A stretch of DNA of 64,000 nucleotides from assembly GCA_036675565.1 (NCBI GenBank), contig JAKFER010000243.1:95385-159384 (forward strand), in the 5' to 3' direction. Positions within the stretch are counted from its first letter, which is position 1, and every line of letters starts with the position of its first letter. The position numbers and the translations under genes were made by a program. The DNA comes from JACCYQ01 sp036675565. Its GTDB lineage: Bacteria; Bacteroidota; Bacteroidia; Chitinophagales; Chitinophagaceae. This document shows positions 1 through 8,225 of this stretch, piece after piece. The notes beneath the pieces were generated by a model. It saw only the letters and a program-made list of their open reading frames with translations. It did no database searches and was not told where the DNA came from.

Positions 1-81
1 AAAGCAGCTGCAGAGAAAAAAGCAGCTGAAATTGATGGTAAAGTGACCAATTGGGCTACCTTATTTAATGTTTTAAAATGA
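1..81 (+). CDS. nosL: 3' end of probable NosL (nitrous oxide reductase copper chaperone), partial
   Basis: Only the last 26 codons are inside the window, ending with TGA at 79-81. The frame reads as an Ala/Lys/Glu-rich helix followed by GKVTNW and a short hydrophobic end. The stop overlaps the ATG of nosD in an ATGA arrangement, so it belongs to the same operon. NosL lipoproteins of Bacteroidota nos clusters often lie directly before nosD and have a tail of this type (lysine-rich segment, then G-x-V-x-N/S-W/F). The identity rests on position and tail style only, so another nos-operon protein is possible. Confidence 0.45.
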   Translation, partial: KAAAEKKAAEIDGKVTNWATLFNVLK

Positions 82-1310
82 GCAGGTATTTCTTTATTAT
101 ATTTATATTCTCCTCCTTTCTTGCATCCGCAAATACAATTGTGGTGGATCAACATGGATTGGTTAATACGCTTAAGCAAGGCATTAAAATGGCTCAACAT
201 GGCGACACGGTTTTACTAAAAAAAGGTTTATATAAAGAAGGAAATATCATCATCAATAAATCCATTCACCTGATTGGAATAGATACACCTATATTGGATG
301 GAGAAAATGAACATGAAATACTTACTATTAGTGGAAAAGGTATTTTTATAAGTGGCATCCAGTTTCAAAATTCAGGCAGTTCAAGCATGAATGATTTCGC
401 TTCCATACATGCTGTAGATGCTTCGCATTTCATTATTGAAAATAATACAATCATCAATTCATTTTTCGGAATTCATATTGCCAATGCCCATACAGGTATT
501 ATCCGAAATAACACTATAAAAGGAAACCCTAAAAACGAACAGAATACAGGAAATGGAATTCACTTATGGCAATGCACCAATATGGTGATCAGGGATAATC
601 ATGTGGAAGGTCACCGTGACGGAATTTATTTTGAATTTGTAACACACTCAAGCATTAAAAATAATTTCAGCACACATAATATACGTTATGGTTTACATTT
701 TATGTTTTCCAATAATGATGCATATATCGGAAACACTTTCCGCAATAATGGAGCTGGTGTAGCCGTGATGTATTCTCAAAAGGTTATTATGGTTAAAAAT
801 AATTTTGATCAAAACTGGGGATCAAACGCTTATGGTATTTTGTTAAAAGATATTTCAGACGGGCAGGTCATCGGCAATGTATTTCATCAAAATACGGTTG
901 GCATTTTCCTGGATGGAACCAACCGGATGGAAGTTCACAAAAATACTTTTACCTCTAATGGTTGGTCCATGAAAGTGCAGGCAAATTGCGATGAAAACAC
1001 TTTTCATCATAATAACTTTATGAATAACACTTTTGATATTGCCACCAATGGCACCAGGATGCACAACGAATTTTATGACAATTACTGGGATAAATATGAA
1101 GGATACGATATGAATAAAGACGGCGTAGGTGATGTAGCTTATCACCCCGTAAGCCTTTATTCTATGATCATAGAACAAAACCCAAATTCATTAATGTTAA
1201 TGCGAAGTTTTATGGTTACGCTATTAGATAAGGCTGAAAAAGCAATTCCCAGTCTTATCCCAGAAAATTTTGCGGATCAATCACCCAGAATGAAAGCTTT
1301 AAAATTATGA
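78..1310 (+). CDS. nosD: NosD, periplasmic maturation protein of nitrous oxide reductase
   Basis: A 410-residue secreted protein. Residues 1-18 form a signal peptide (basic start, Phe/Ile-rich core, cut near SANT). The body, about residues 45-330, is a right-handed parallel beta-helix of the NosD/CASH type, visible as repeated N-N-x-I and G-I-x-I/F turns such as IRNNTIKGN and ENNTIINS. In the family, NosD works with the NosFY ABC transporter to supply sulfur for assembly of the CuZ cluster of NosZ. The start codon overlaps the stop of the preceding gene, and its own stop overlaps the ATG of nosF (ATGA), so translation is likely coupled. Length is normal for the family. The structural gene nosZ is not in the window and should lie upstream. 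Confidence 0.93.
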   Translation: MSRYFFIIFIFSSFLASANTIVVDQHGLVNTLKQGIKMAQHGDTVLLKKGLYKEGNIIINKSIHLIGIDTPILDGENEHEILTISGKGIFISGIQFQNSGSSSMNDFASIHAVDASHFIIENNTIINSFFGIHIANAHTGIIRNNTIKGNPKNEQNTGNGIHLWQCTNMVIRDNHVEGHRDGIYFEFVTHSSIKNNFSTHNIRYGLHFMFSNNDAYIGNTFRNNGAGVAVMYSQKVIMVKNNFDQNWGSNAYGILLKDISDGQVIGNVFHQNTVGIFLDGTNRMEVHKNTFTSNGWSMKVQANCDENTFHHNNFMNNTFDIATNGTRMHNEFYDNYWDKYEGYDMNKDGVGDVAYHPVSLYSMIIEQNPNSLMLMRSFMVTLLDKAEKAIPSLIPENFADQSPRMKALKL

Positions 1311-2047
1311 TCAGACTAACCAACATCAATAAGCAATTTAAAAAATTGCATGCCTTAAAAGATATCAATATAGAATTGAATAAGGGCCAGGCTGTTTCAT
1401 TGATCGGGCCAAATGGTTCAGGAAAAACCACCATCATCAAAAGCATTCTCGGTTTGGTTACTCCAAACAGCGGGCAAATATTTTTTGATGATGTAAATAT
1501 TACGGACCAAGTTGATTACAGAAGCCGCATTGGATATATGCCTCAAATTGGCCGCTACCCTGACAATATGAAGATTGGCCAATTATTCAAGATGATTAAA
1601 AATATCCGGGATACAGAGAGCAAACTGGATGAAGAATTATATTACAAATTTAAACTGGATACCATTCTTGACAAATCCATGCGCAATCTTTCAGGTGGTA
1701 CAAGACAGAAAGTGAGTGCAGCATTGGCATTTTTGTTTGATGCGGATGTTTTGATCCTTGATGAACCTACCGCAGGCCTCGATCCACTTTCATCTGAAAT
1801 ATTGAAAGAAAAAATACTGGATGAAAAAGAAAAAGGAAAATTAATCCTGATAACTTCTCATATACTCAGTGACCTGGAAGAATTGACTACGGATGTTTTA
1901 TACATACAGGAAGGTAAAGTGATATTTTTTAAATCATTATCAGATCTGCGCCAGGAAACCGGTGAAGAAAAATTGAATAAAGCGATTGCGTGGCACATGA
2001 AAAACAGCATGAAGCACGATCTGCGTTATATTAAAATTGCCAAATAA
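1307..2047 (+). CDS. nosF: NosF, ABC transporter ATPase for N2O reductase maturation
   Basis: A 246-residue ABC ATPase with every core motif intact: Walker A GPNGSGKT at residues 34-41, signature LSGGTRQK at 128-135, Walker B VLILDEP at 148-154 and the switch His at about 185 (TSHIL). The LSGGTRQK form of the signature is common in NosF and related CcmA-type ATPases. It lies 4 bp inside nosD and 8 bp before nosY, so the three form the usual nosDFY unit. The protein should sit on the cytoplasmic face of the membrane, energising NosY and working with periplasmic NosD. Confidence 0.94.
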   Translation: MIRLTNINKQFKKLHALKDINIELNKGQAVSLIGPNGSGKTTIIKSILGLVTPNSGQIFFDDVNITDQVDYRSRIGYMPQIGRYPDNMKIGQLFKMIKNIRDTESKLDEELYYKFKLDTILDKSMRNLSGGTRQKVSAALAFLFDADVLILDEPTAGLDPLSSEILKEKILDEKEKGKLILITSHILSDLEELTTDVLYIQEGKVIFFKSLSDLRQETGEEKLNKAIAWHMKNSMKHDLRYIKIAK

Positions 2048-2055
2048 AGAATACC

Positions 2056-2823
2056 ATGTTAAAGATCTCCAAATATGTTTTATATGATATCGCCAGAAAT
2101 AAAGTGGCGATTGCTTATACCCTGTTCCTGCTGGTTATATCATTAAGCTTTTTCCAGATGGAAGCAAACAGCGGTAAAGCTGTATTGAGTTTGCTGAATG
2201 TTGTATTGATCGTGGTTCCTTTGATCAGCCTGGTATTTTCGACTATACATTGGTACAACTCATACGAATTTATTGAACTGATGCTGACCCAACCGATCAG
2301 CCGTAAAAAAGTTTTACTGAGTGAATTCAGTGGCATTGCTTCATCACTGGTTACTGCTTTTTTAATTGGTGTTGGATTGCCGGTATTGATCTACAATCCA
2401 GATAACATTGGCCTTGCATTGATTATTGTAGGCACATTATTAACGCTTGCTTTTACTTCAATCGCATTTTTAGCTTCCGTAAAGTCAAAAGATAAATCCC
2501 GGGGAATTGGCATTGCATTATTATTATGGTTTTACTTTGCGTTGATCTATGACGGGCTGGTATTGATGATCCTTTTTTCTTTCAGTGATTATCCCATGGA
2601 GAAAATCACCTTGCTCCTTTCTTCTTTAAACCCGATAGACCTGGGCAGAATTTATTTGATGTTGCAAATGGATGTAAGTGCATTAATGGGATATACGGGT
2701 GCTACTTATAAAGAATTTTTTGGAAGCAATGTTGGATTGTTTTATACAATAGGCATTATGTTTATTTGGATCATTGTTCCAATAATGCTGGCTGTAAGAT
2801 CTTTCAATAAAAAAGACCTCTGA
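2056..2823 (+). CDS. nosY: NosY, ABC transporter permease for N2O reductase maturation
   Basis: A 255-residue integral membrane protein with about six hydrophobic helices (near residues 17-35, 50-70, 95-115, 120-140, 150-175 and 225-250), the ABC-2 permease layout. It starts 8 bp after nosF and is the last gene of the nos transcript, since a strong hairpin terminator follows at 2847-2873. The helix following residue 50 (VVPLISLVFSTIHWYNSYEF) and the later LTQPISRKKV are typical of the NosY/ABC-2 fold. Assignment depends on the fold and on its position next to nosD and nosF. Confidence 0.92.
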   Translation: MLKISKYVLYDIARNKVAIAYTLFLLVISLSFFQMEANSGKAVLSLLNVVLIVVPLISLVFSTIHWYNSYEFIELMLTQPISRKKVLLSEFSGIASSLVTAFLIGVGLPVLIYNPDNIGLALIIVGTLLTLAFTSIAFLASVKSKDKSRGIGIALLLWFYFALIYDGLVLMILFSFSDYPMEKITLLLSSLNPIDLGRIYLMLQMDVSALMGYTGATYKEFFGSNVGLFYTIGIMFIWIIVPIMLAVRSFNKKDL

Positions 2824-2846
2824 TAGATATATTACTTGTGAATGAC

Positions 2847-2880
2847 AAATGCATGCTTTTGAAGCATGCATTTTTATTCT
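2847..2880. terminator. Bidirectional intrinsic terminator between nosY and the facing membrane-protein gene
   Basis: A perfect 12-bp stem, AAATGCATGCTT (2847-2858) with AAGCATGCATTT (2862-2873), closes on a 3-nt TTG loop. T-rich sequence follows on the plus strand, and the A-rich 5' arm gives a U-tract on the minus strand. It sits exactly between two convergent genes and should end both transcripts. Confidence 0.88.
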
Positions 2881-4160
2881 ACAAAAATAGAAAGCTGCCA
2901 TTTTAATTGAGACCTGATTTCACTCCAGATAATCCAAAAGCCGACAGGAAAAAATATGCTGAATATGAACAGCCCCTCCTGGTATTTTGGCAAAGCAAAA
3001 CCCATCCATGCAAGCGTAGCCTGTAAAACCAATATCAATTCAGTAGTTATTAAAGAGAAGAAGAAAATATTCACACCTGCTCTTATCCTTCCAAGCAATT
3101 CAATTTTATAAGATTGTATTACCGCAGCCATTAAAAATAAACTAATGGAACCCAGTAATACAAAATGGAGGTAGCTGATAATAAAATTACGGAACGTAAA
3201 TGCTATTTCAGCCACAAAAGGAAATGCACTGAAAAATTGCAAAATCATTTTTAAAACAAAAACGCTCATTGCCAATAAAAACAGCTTCTCAATACCATTC
3301 CATTTCCAATTTATTTTTTTAAGATCTTTCATCAACCAAAAAATACTCATTAATTGTATCCCGGCGCCTATACCTCCAATAACATAAAAAATCCATGAAG
3401 GCTTCATCCATAATACAGAAAGAAAATAAGTTGGCAGTATGGAAATATTTAAAAAAAATAAAACCCGGTTACCAATGGTGTTTATTCTTCTTCTTTCAAG
3501 CATTTGGTAAAACAGCGCCAATACAACAAATGCAAAAAACCCATTGTATTGAAAATGTAAATAAAAATAGATCGCATTAAAATAAATGGGTTCACCCTTA
3601 TAACCCATAACTATTAAAGGACCGGTTGTAAATGGCCCGATAGAGGAAATAACAAAATACACCAATGCCCAGCTTAAAAACTGTAAGGAGATAGTTTTAG
3701 GAGAAGCAGCAATCGCCTTCCAGCTCATAACAGATAAATAAAAACCACCCAAAATAGAAATGCTTGAAAATATTACGCTGAGCAAGGCATAACCCGTAAA
3801 AGGAAATGTAAATAACATGCCATAAGCTGAAACAAGAAAGATAACAGCAATGTTACGCCAATGATTAAACGAAATGTAATTACGGATTTCTGGAAAATAC
3901 CTTATAAGTAAAGCCAGTATTACTGGCATCAACCATCCGCCAAAAGCAAAATGGGAATGCCCATGTAATACATTTTTAAATAATAAAGGAAAGCCATCCA
4001 TAAATGGGAACATCCTGAGTAATAAACCCAAACACGCGACCAAAAAAAGATTAAAAAATGAAATGACCAGCAATTGTTTTACTAACAGTTCCAGGCGCTG
4101 ATCACTGTTAAAATGATTATTTGATTTTATATTTTTCAATAAGATCGCATCTCCCGTCAT
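2874..4160 (-). CDS. Divergent heme-copper-oxidase-subunit-I-like membrane protein
   Basis: A 428-residue polytopic membrane protein with about 12 predicted helices. Residues 66-76 (HGHSHFAFGGW) resemble the low-spin-heme histidine helix of CcoN/NorB-type oxidases (H..AVIFAFGGN in CcoN). A second motif, YLHFQYNGFF near residues 201-210, sits where the CuB helix would be. A further His lies near 333 (YLHFVLLG). I do not see the consecutive His-His pair of the CuB site or the H-x-H of the high-spin helix, so a working oxygen-reducing centre seems unlikely. Related single-gene proteins are common in Bacteroidota and are usually annotated as cbb3-type subunit I-like or hypothetical. The gene faces nosY and lies 69 bp downstream of hemN on the same strand, so the two may be cotranscribed. 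Its real role is unknown; heme binding, NO/N2O handling or an assembly role are options. Confidence 0.7.
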   Translation of the reverse strand: MTGDAILLKNIKSNNHFNSDQRLELLVKQLLVISFFNLFLVACLGLLLRMFPFMDGFPLLFKNVLHGHSHFAFGGWLMPVILALLIRYFPEIRNYISFNHWRNIAVIFLVSAYGMLFTFPFTGYALLSVIFSSISILGGFYLSVMSWKAIAASPKTISLQFLSWALVYFVISSIGPFTTGPLIVMGYKGEPIYFNAIYFYLHFQYNGFFAFVVLALFYQMLERRRINTIGNRVLFFLNISILPTYFLSVLWMKPSWIFYVIGGIGAGIQLMSIFWLMKDLKKINWKWNGIEKLFLLAMSVFVLKMILQFFSAFPFVAEIAFTFRNFIISYLHFVLLGSISLFLMAAVIQSYKIELLGRIRAGVNIFFFSLITTELILVLQATLAWMGFALPKYQEGLFIFSIFFPVGFWIIWSEIRSQLKWQLSIFVE

Positions 4161-4228
4161 AAAAAGTGCTGTTAATAAATATGCGATAAAAATCTGGTCA
4201 ATATCAATGACACATTATTCGTTTGATA

Positions 4229-5605
4229 TTATATAGCCTTGCTGAATTGAGGTATTGAACCCGTATCATTCTTCTTGTGTAAAAACATATCAAATGCGCT
4301 GCAGACATTGCGTTGAAAAAATTGTCCTTGTGGAGTCAGGCTGATTCCGTTTTCATCGTATGTTACCAACCCGTCTTGTTTCATTACTTCCAGGATCGGG
4401 AAACTATATTTTTTAATCAGCGGTAAATGCTCAGTTTTAAAATTGGTTTCCCCATTACAAATAATATCTAAAATATATTGACGGAAAGCCTGGTCTTCTT
4501 CATTTAAAAAATAACCTTTTGTTATAGCCAGTTCTCCATTATTAATAGCTGCATAATAATCATGCAGCGCTTTTTCATTCTGAGCAAAACCAATGCCTGC
4601 ATCACTGATGCTGGAAACGCCAAGACCCAGTAATAATGTACTCTGGCGATAAGTATAACCCATAAAATTCCGATGCATCGTACCATTTTTCCATGCGGTG
4701 TATAATTCATCGTGAGGGAGTGCAAAATGATCCATGCCGATGTTGGTGTAACCGTTGGCTGTCAACATTTCCTGCCCTTTTAGATAAAGGTTGATCTTTA
4801 ATTCGGCATCTGGTAAATGTGTTTCGTCAAAAAGTCTTTGTCCTTTACTGGTCCATGGAACATGAGCGTAACTGTAAAATGCAATACGATCTGGCTTTAA
4901 CTCAATTACCTGGTTTATGGTGCGTTCCATACTTTGCATGGTTTGCAATGGCAATCCATATATCAGGTCATAATTTACAGAGGTAAACCCTATTTGCCTT
5001 GCTAATGTTGTAGCTCTTTCTACATTTTCTATGGGTTGAATACGATTGATCACCTTTTGTACTTCAGGATCATTATCCTGCACGCCATAACTGATGCGCC
5101 TGAAACCGAGTTTGTATAATACTTTTAAATGTTGTTCTGTTGTATTGTTAGGATGACCCTCAATGCTGAATTCATGACGAGGGTGAATAATACTGCCTTT
5201 CAATATATAATTAATGAGTCGTTGCAGGTTTTTAGGAGAAAAAAAAGTGGGTGTTCCCCCGCCAATATGAAGCCCACTGATAACTGGTGTTTGCTTCATC
5301 ATTTTACGATAGAGATCCCACTCTTTTTCAATCACTGATAAATACTCATTTTCAACCTTGTGGTTTGTAGTTATCTTTTTATTGCAACCGCAATAGGTAC
5401 AAAGTGATTCACAAAAAGGGAGATGTAAATAAAGACTGATCCCTTGCGTATGATTCACATCATGAAATTGCTGCAGAAACACATTTTTCCACCTGTCCTT
5501 ATCGATATGGTTTTCCCAATAAGGCACAGTGGGGTAACTCGTATACCTGGGTACGGGTTGATTGTACTTTCTGACTAATAAAGGGTTTAGCTCAATTTGG
5601 TTCAT
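4229..5605 (-). CDS. hemN: HemN, oxygen-independent coproporphyrinogen III oxidase (radical SAM)
   Basis: A 458-residue cytoplasmic radical-SAM enzyme that decarboxylates coproporphyrinogen III to protoporphyrinogen IX when oxygen is scarce. Cys65, Cys69 and Cys72 form the CxxxCxxC cluster motif, with the extra Cys74 typical of HemN. YTSYPT (21-26) and GGGTPT (115-120) are also characteristic. Length matches the family. It is divergent from a high-affinity oxidase operon and shares a 260-bp control region with it, including a perfect FNR-type site at 5705-5718. HemN is an FNR target in many bacteria, so anaerobic induction is a reasonable inference. A -7-like TATTTTTG motif ends only 4 nt before the ATG. 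Confidence 0.95.
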   Translation of the reverse strand: MNQIELNPLLVRKYNQPVPRYTSYPTVPYWENHIDKDRWKNVFLQQFHDVNHTQGISLYLHLPFCESLCTYCGCNKKITTNHKVENEYLSVIEKEWDLYRKMMKQTPVISGLHIGGGTPTFFSPKNLQRLINYILKGSIIHPRHEFSIEGHPNNTTEQHLKVLYKLGFRRISYGVQDNDPEVQKVINRIQPIENVERATTLARQIGFTSVNYDLIYGLPLQTMQSMERTINQVIELKPDRIAFYSYAHVPWTSKGQRLFDETHLPDAELKINLYLKGQEMLTANGYTNIGMDHFALPHDELYTAWKNGTMHRNFMGYTYRQSTLLLGLGVSSISDAGIGFAQNEKALHDYYAAINNGELAITKGYFLNEEDQAFRQYILDIICNGETNFKTEHLPLIKKYSFPILEVMKQDGLVTYDENGISLTPQGQFFQRNVCSAFDMFLHKKNDTGSIPQFSKAI

Positions 5606-5704
5606 GGCACAAAAATAAAATTGCAGCCCACTGAAAAATATGATCTTAATTACCCTTGCACAGGATGTTTGTCAATAAAAAAATCTTATCAAAATCAGGT
5701 GACT

Positions 5705-5718
5705 TTGATATGGATCAA
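5705..5718. promoter_or_regulatory. FNR/CRP-family palindrome in the hemN / ba3 oxidase intergenic region
   Basis: The sequence TTGAT-ATGG-ATCAA matches the FNR consensus (TTGATnnnnATCAA) at all ten defined positions. Its centre is 106 bp upstream of the hemN ATG and 154 bp upstream of the first oxidase ORF. Both flanking units suit low-oxygen control. A Crp/Fnr-family gene lies at 16236-16865, but whether it binds here is not shown. Confidence 0.75.
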
Positions 5719-5751
5719 TGCAAACGGGTACATGGAAATCGTAAATAATAA

Positions 5752-5779
5752 AACCTGATTTTCGTCAGGTTGTTTTTTG
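5752..5779 (+). terminator. Intrinsic-terminator-like hairpin inside the hemN / oxidase control region
   Basis: AACCTGA (5752-5758) pairs with TCAGGTT (5765-5771) across a TTTTCG loop and is followed by GTTTTTTG. It sits 33 bp after the FNR palindrome and upstream of the first oxidase gene. No annotated gene on the plus strand would need it. It could end a short RNA started at the FNR site, or attenuate the oxidase operon. On the minus strand the stem is followed by TTTTATTATTT, so it could also work in reverse. Confidence 0.5.
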
Positions 5780-5835
5780 ATTAACCTCACCTACTACACA
5801 TACTATATGTCATAAGCCGGTCATACTCCGCAGGA

Positions 5836-5843
5836 TAATTTTG
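5836..5843 (+). promoter_or_regulatory. Candidate -7 element for the ba3 oxidase operon
   Basis: TAATTTTG fits the Bacteroidota TAnnTTTG -7 motif and lies 22 nt before the ATG at 5866, downstream of the terminator-like hairpin. I do not see a TTTG at the expected -33 position, so the assignment is tentative. Confidence 0.4.
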
Positions 5844-5865
5844 TCCCTGAATTAAAACAACAACA

Positions 5866-6051
5866 ATGGAAGAACTAAACCAGGGAGATACTTCACCCGC
5901 AATCGCCTCCAGCATCGGGACAGAATATATTAAAGTCCCCGCTAAACAAAAATTTATACCAAAAGGAGCAATGGCCTTCTTCGTTTTGCTCATCGTTTTA
6001 TGCCTCGTTATTTGGTTTGGAATTTATTTCTTAATGCTTGAACGCAGTTAA
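5866..6051 (+). CDS. ba3-type cytochrome oxidase small subunit IIa-like protein
   Basis: A 61-residue protein with one membrane helix (about residues 35-57, AMAFFVLLIVLCLVIWFGIYF) after a short polar N-terminus. It is the first gene of the operon, 9 bp before subunit II. Small single-helix IIa subunits are encoded next to subunit II in ba3 oxidases such as that of Thermus. The sequence itself is too short for a firm family call, so the identity rests on size, helix and position. Confidence 0.75.
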   Translation: MEELNQGDTSPAIASSIGTEYIKVPAKQKFIPKGAMAFFVLLIVLCLVIWFGIYFLMLERS

Positions 6052-6060
6052 AACTTATAT

Positions 6061-6522
6061 ATGTCTGTAATTGATAAATCAGAAAAGAAAGTAATAATGA
6101 TTTCAGGTGTTGTCATTGGCCTGTTCATTTTCTCCATCCTGTACGCAAAAGACAAATATCAAACTGATGTTCCCGAATGTATCCCTTTTGATAAGGCATA
6201 TACAGAACCGAAGATTAATCAGATAGATGAAAAGACTTTCCAGGTTTTTTCCGTTGCCAGCATGTGGCAGTTTGAACCTGCAGAAATATATGTTCCTGTA
6301 GGCAGTGAAGTAGATTTTTATCTGTCTTCAAAAGATGTTGTTCACGGATTTAACATTGCCGAAAAAAATGTGAACATGATGGCGGTGTATGGCAACATCA
6401 ATAAAACCACCGTTCGATTTGATGAACCCGGTGTATATAAAATCACCTGCCATGAATACTGCGGTGTAGGACACCAAAATATGCAGGCCGAAGTAATTGT
6501 ACACCAACCTCAAACTAAATAA
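6061..6522 (+). CDS. ba3-type cytochrome c oxidase subunit II (CuA)
   Basis: A 153-residue protein with one N-terminal helix (about 12-28) and a periplasmic cupredoxin domain. The CuA ligands are all present: His95 (DVVHGF), Cys130, Glu132 (backbone), Cys134, His138 and Met141 in CHEYCGVGHQNM. The short length and single anchor helix are typical of ba3/B-family subunit II rather than of the longer A-family form. It accepts electrons from cytochrome c and passes them to subunit I, encoded 20 bp downstream. Confidence 0.93.
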   Translation: MSVIDKSEKKVIMISGVVIGLFIFSILYAKDKYQTDVPECIPFDKAYTEPKINQIDEKTFQVFSVASMWQFEPAEIYVPVGSEVDFYLSSKDVVHGFNIAEKNVNMMAVYGNINKTTVRFDEPGVYKITCHEYCGVGHQNMQAEVIVHQPQTK

Positions 6523-6542
6523 CCAACGACAAACTAATTATC

Positions 6543-8225
6543 ATGCAAGTAAGCAGATCACTTAAAAGAGTTATTTTCTGGCTACTGGGTATTCCTGTAA
6601 CACTACTTATACTGGGAATTTACCACGGATTAATGCAAACCATTTATCGTGCAGGCATTTTGAATGATTCCAGTTTTTTAAAATTAGAATATTACCAGGG
6701 CCTTACACTTCACGGTGTAATCAATGCCATTGTTCTCACTACATTTTTCGCAGTTGCATTTGGTCATGCATGTATGACTTTCTTCCTGAAAAGAGAACCG
6801 AATAAAAAAGCCATGTGGATCAGTTTCTGGCTGATGGTAATTGGAACCGTTCTGGCAGCATGGGCTATGTTAGCCGGTAAAGCTTCGGTGCTGTATACAT
6901 TTTACCCGCCTTTAAAAGGACACCCATTTTTTTATTTAGGAACAGCATTGATTATTGTAGGTTCATGGATTCCATTATTCGATTGGGCCCGTATGTACCG
7001 TGAATGGAGAAGAGAAAATCCAACAACAAAAATTCCATTAGCTGTATTGGGAACGCTCATAAACTTCATTATCTGGTTTGTGTGTACGCTGGCCGTTGCC
7101 TACGAAGTTTTGGTGTTATTGTTACCATGGTCCATGGGTATGTCCGATATAAATGTTACACTGGCAAGAACATTATTCTGGTTTTTCGGGCATGCATTGG
7201 TGTATTTCTGGTTGCTGCCTGCATACATCATGTTTTATGTTATGCTTCCCAAACTGGCAGGTGGAAAATTATATTCTGATTTAGCCGGCCGCATTGCTTT
7301 ATTTGGATTCCTTATTTTTTCCATTCCAGTAGGTGTACACCACCAGTTTAGTGATCCAAGCATTGGCCAAAACATTAAATTCTTCCATGGCTTACTTACA
7401 TATGGTGTCACTATACCAAGTTTTATTACTGCATTTACTATTGCAGCATCTTTGGAATATGCCGGGGTAAAACGCGGTGCAAAAGGATTGTTTGGATGGA
7501 TGGCAAGGTTGCCATACCTGGATACAAACAATTTTATGTTTGCCTACCTGATCGCCGGTTTGATCCTGTTTATTTTTGGTGGACTAACTGGTATAGTAAA
7601 CGCTTCTTACTCTTTAAACAATGTAATTCATAATACATCCTGGTTGCCTGGTCACTTTCATATGACGGTTGCCGGACCTGTTTTTCTTGCCATCATTGGT
7701 ATGTGTACTTACCTCTATTCAAAAATGAGTGGTAAGAAAATTTTTCTGCCTAAAGTAAACGTGATCATTCCTTATTTGTGGATGATCGGTGTACTGATAT
7801 TTTCATCAGGATTGATGTGGGGTGGATTAATAGGTGAACCCAGGAGGACAAACCTGGGTATGACTTACCTGAATCCTAAACACGAATTATTTACGCCAGA
7901 ATGGGTTCCCACAACCATGCTTGCATTGCTGGGTGGCATCATTATGTTTATTGCAGCCATGCTTTTCATAGTTGTATTTTTTGGAACCATGCTTAGAAAG
8001 AAACAGGTAGATGCAGTTTTAGAATTACCCTACAGCGAAGCATATCATGATGAAAAAAGAATTCCGCTTTTTGACCGGTTTAAACCATGGTTGGTAACCA
8101 TGGGAGTAATTATCGTGATTGCATATACACCTGCATTATATGATGCAGTAACCAATCCGGGTCCCAATGCCCCACGATTTACACCGGCCAATCCCGTTCC
8201 AGATATGCTGAAAGTAAAAAAATGA
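6543..8225 (+). CDS. ba3-type cytochrome c oxidase subunit I
   Basis: A 560-residue, about 13-helix heme-copper oxidase subunit I. Visible ligands are His57 (LTLHGV, low-spin heme), His217 with Tyr221 (GHALVYFW, CuB and the cross-linked Tyr), the CuB pair His266-His267 (VGVHHQF), and His371/His373 (GHFHMTV, the two hemes). The H-x-x-x-Y spacing, plus the lack of the A-family glutamate motif, fits the B (ba3) family, which has high oxygen affinity. It lies between subunit II and a Sco1 gene whose ATG overlaps its TGA (ATGA at 8222-8225). Confidence 0.93.
   Translation: MQVSRSLKRVIFWLLGIPVTLLILGIYHGLMQTIYRAGILNDSSFLKLEYYQGLTLHGVINAIVLTTFFAVAFGHACMTFFLKREPNKKAMWISFWLMVIGTVLAAWAMLAGKASVLYTFYPPLKGHPFFYLGTALIIVGSWIPLFDWARMYREWRRENPTTKIPLAVLGTLINFIIWFVCTLAVAYEVLVLLLPWSMGMSDINVTLARTLFWFFGHALVYFWLLPAYIMFYVMLPKLAGGKLYSDLAGRIALFGFLIFSIPVGVHHQFSDPSIGQNIKFFHGLLTYGVTIPSFITAFTIAASLEYAGVKRGAKGLFGWMARLPYLDTNNFMFAYLIAGLILFIFGGLTGIVNASYSLNNVIHNTSWLPGHFHMTVAGPVFLAIIGMCTYLYSKMSGKKIFLPKVNVIIPYLWMIGVLIFSSGLMWGGLIGEPRRTNLGMTYLNPKHELFTPEWVPTTMLALLGGIIMFIAAMLFIVVFFGTMLRKKQVDAVLELPYSEAYHDEKRIPLFDRFKPWLVTMGVIIVIAYTPALYDAVTNPGPNAPRFTPANPVPDMLKVKK

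Noticed and set aside
4194..4207. Second FNR-like site (minus strand TTGATATTGACCAG) upstream of the oxidase-like gene
   Set aside because: Only 8 of 10 positions match and the right half site is poor, so I do not call it beside the perfect site at 5705.
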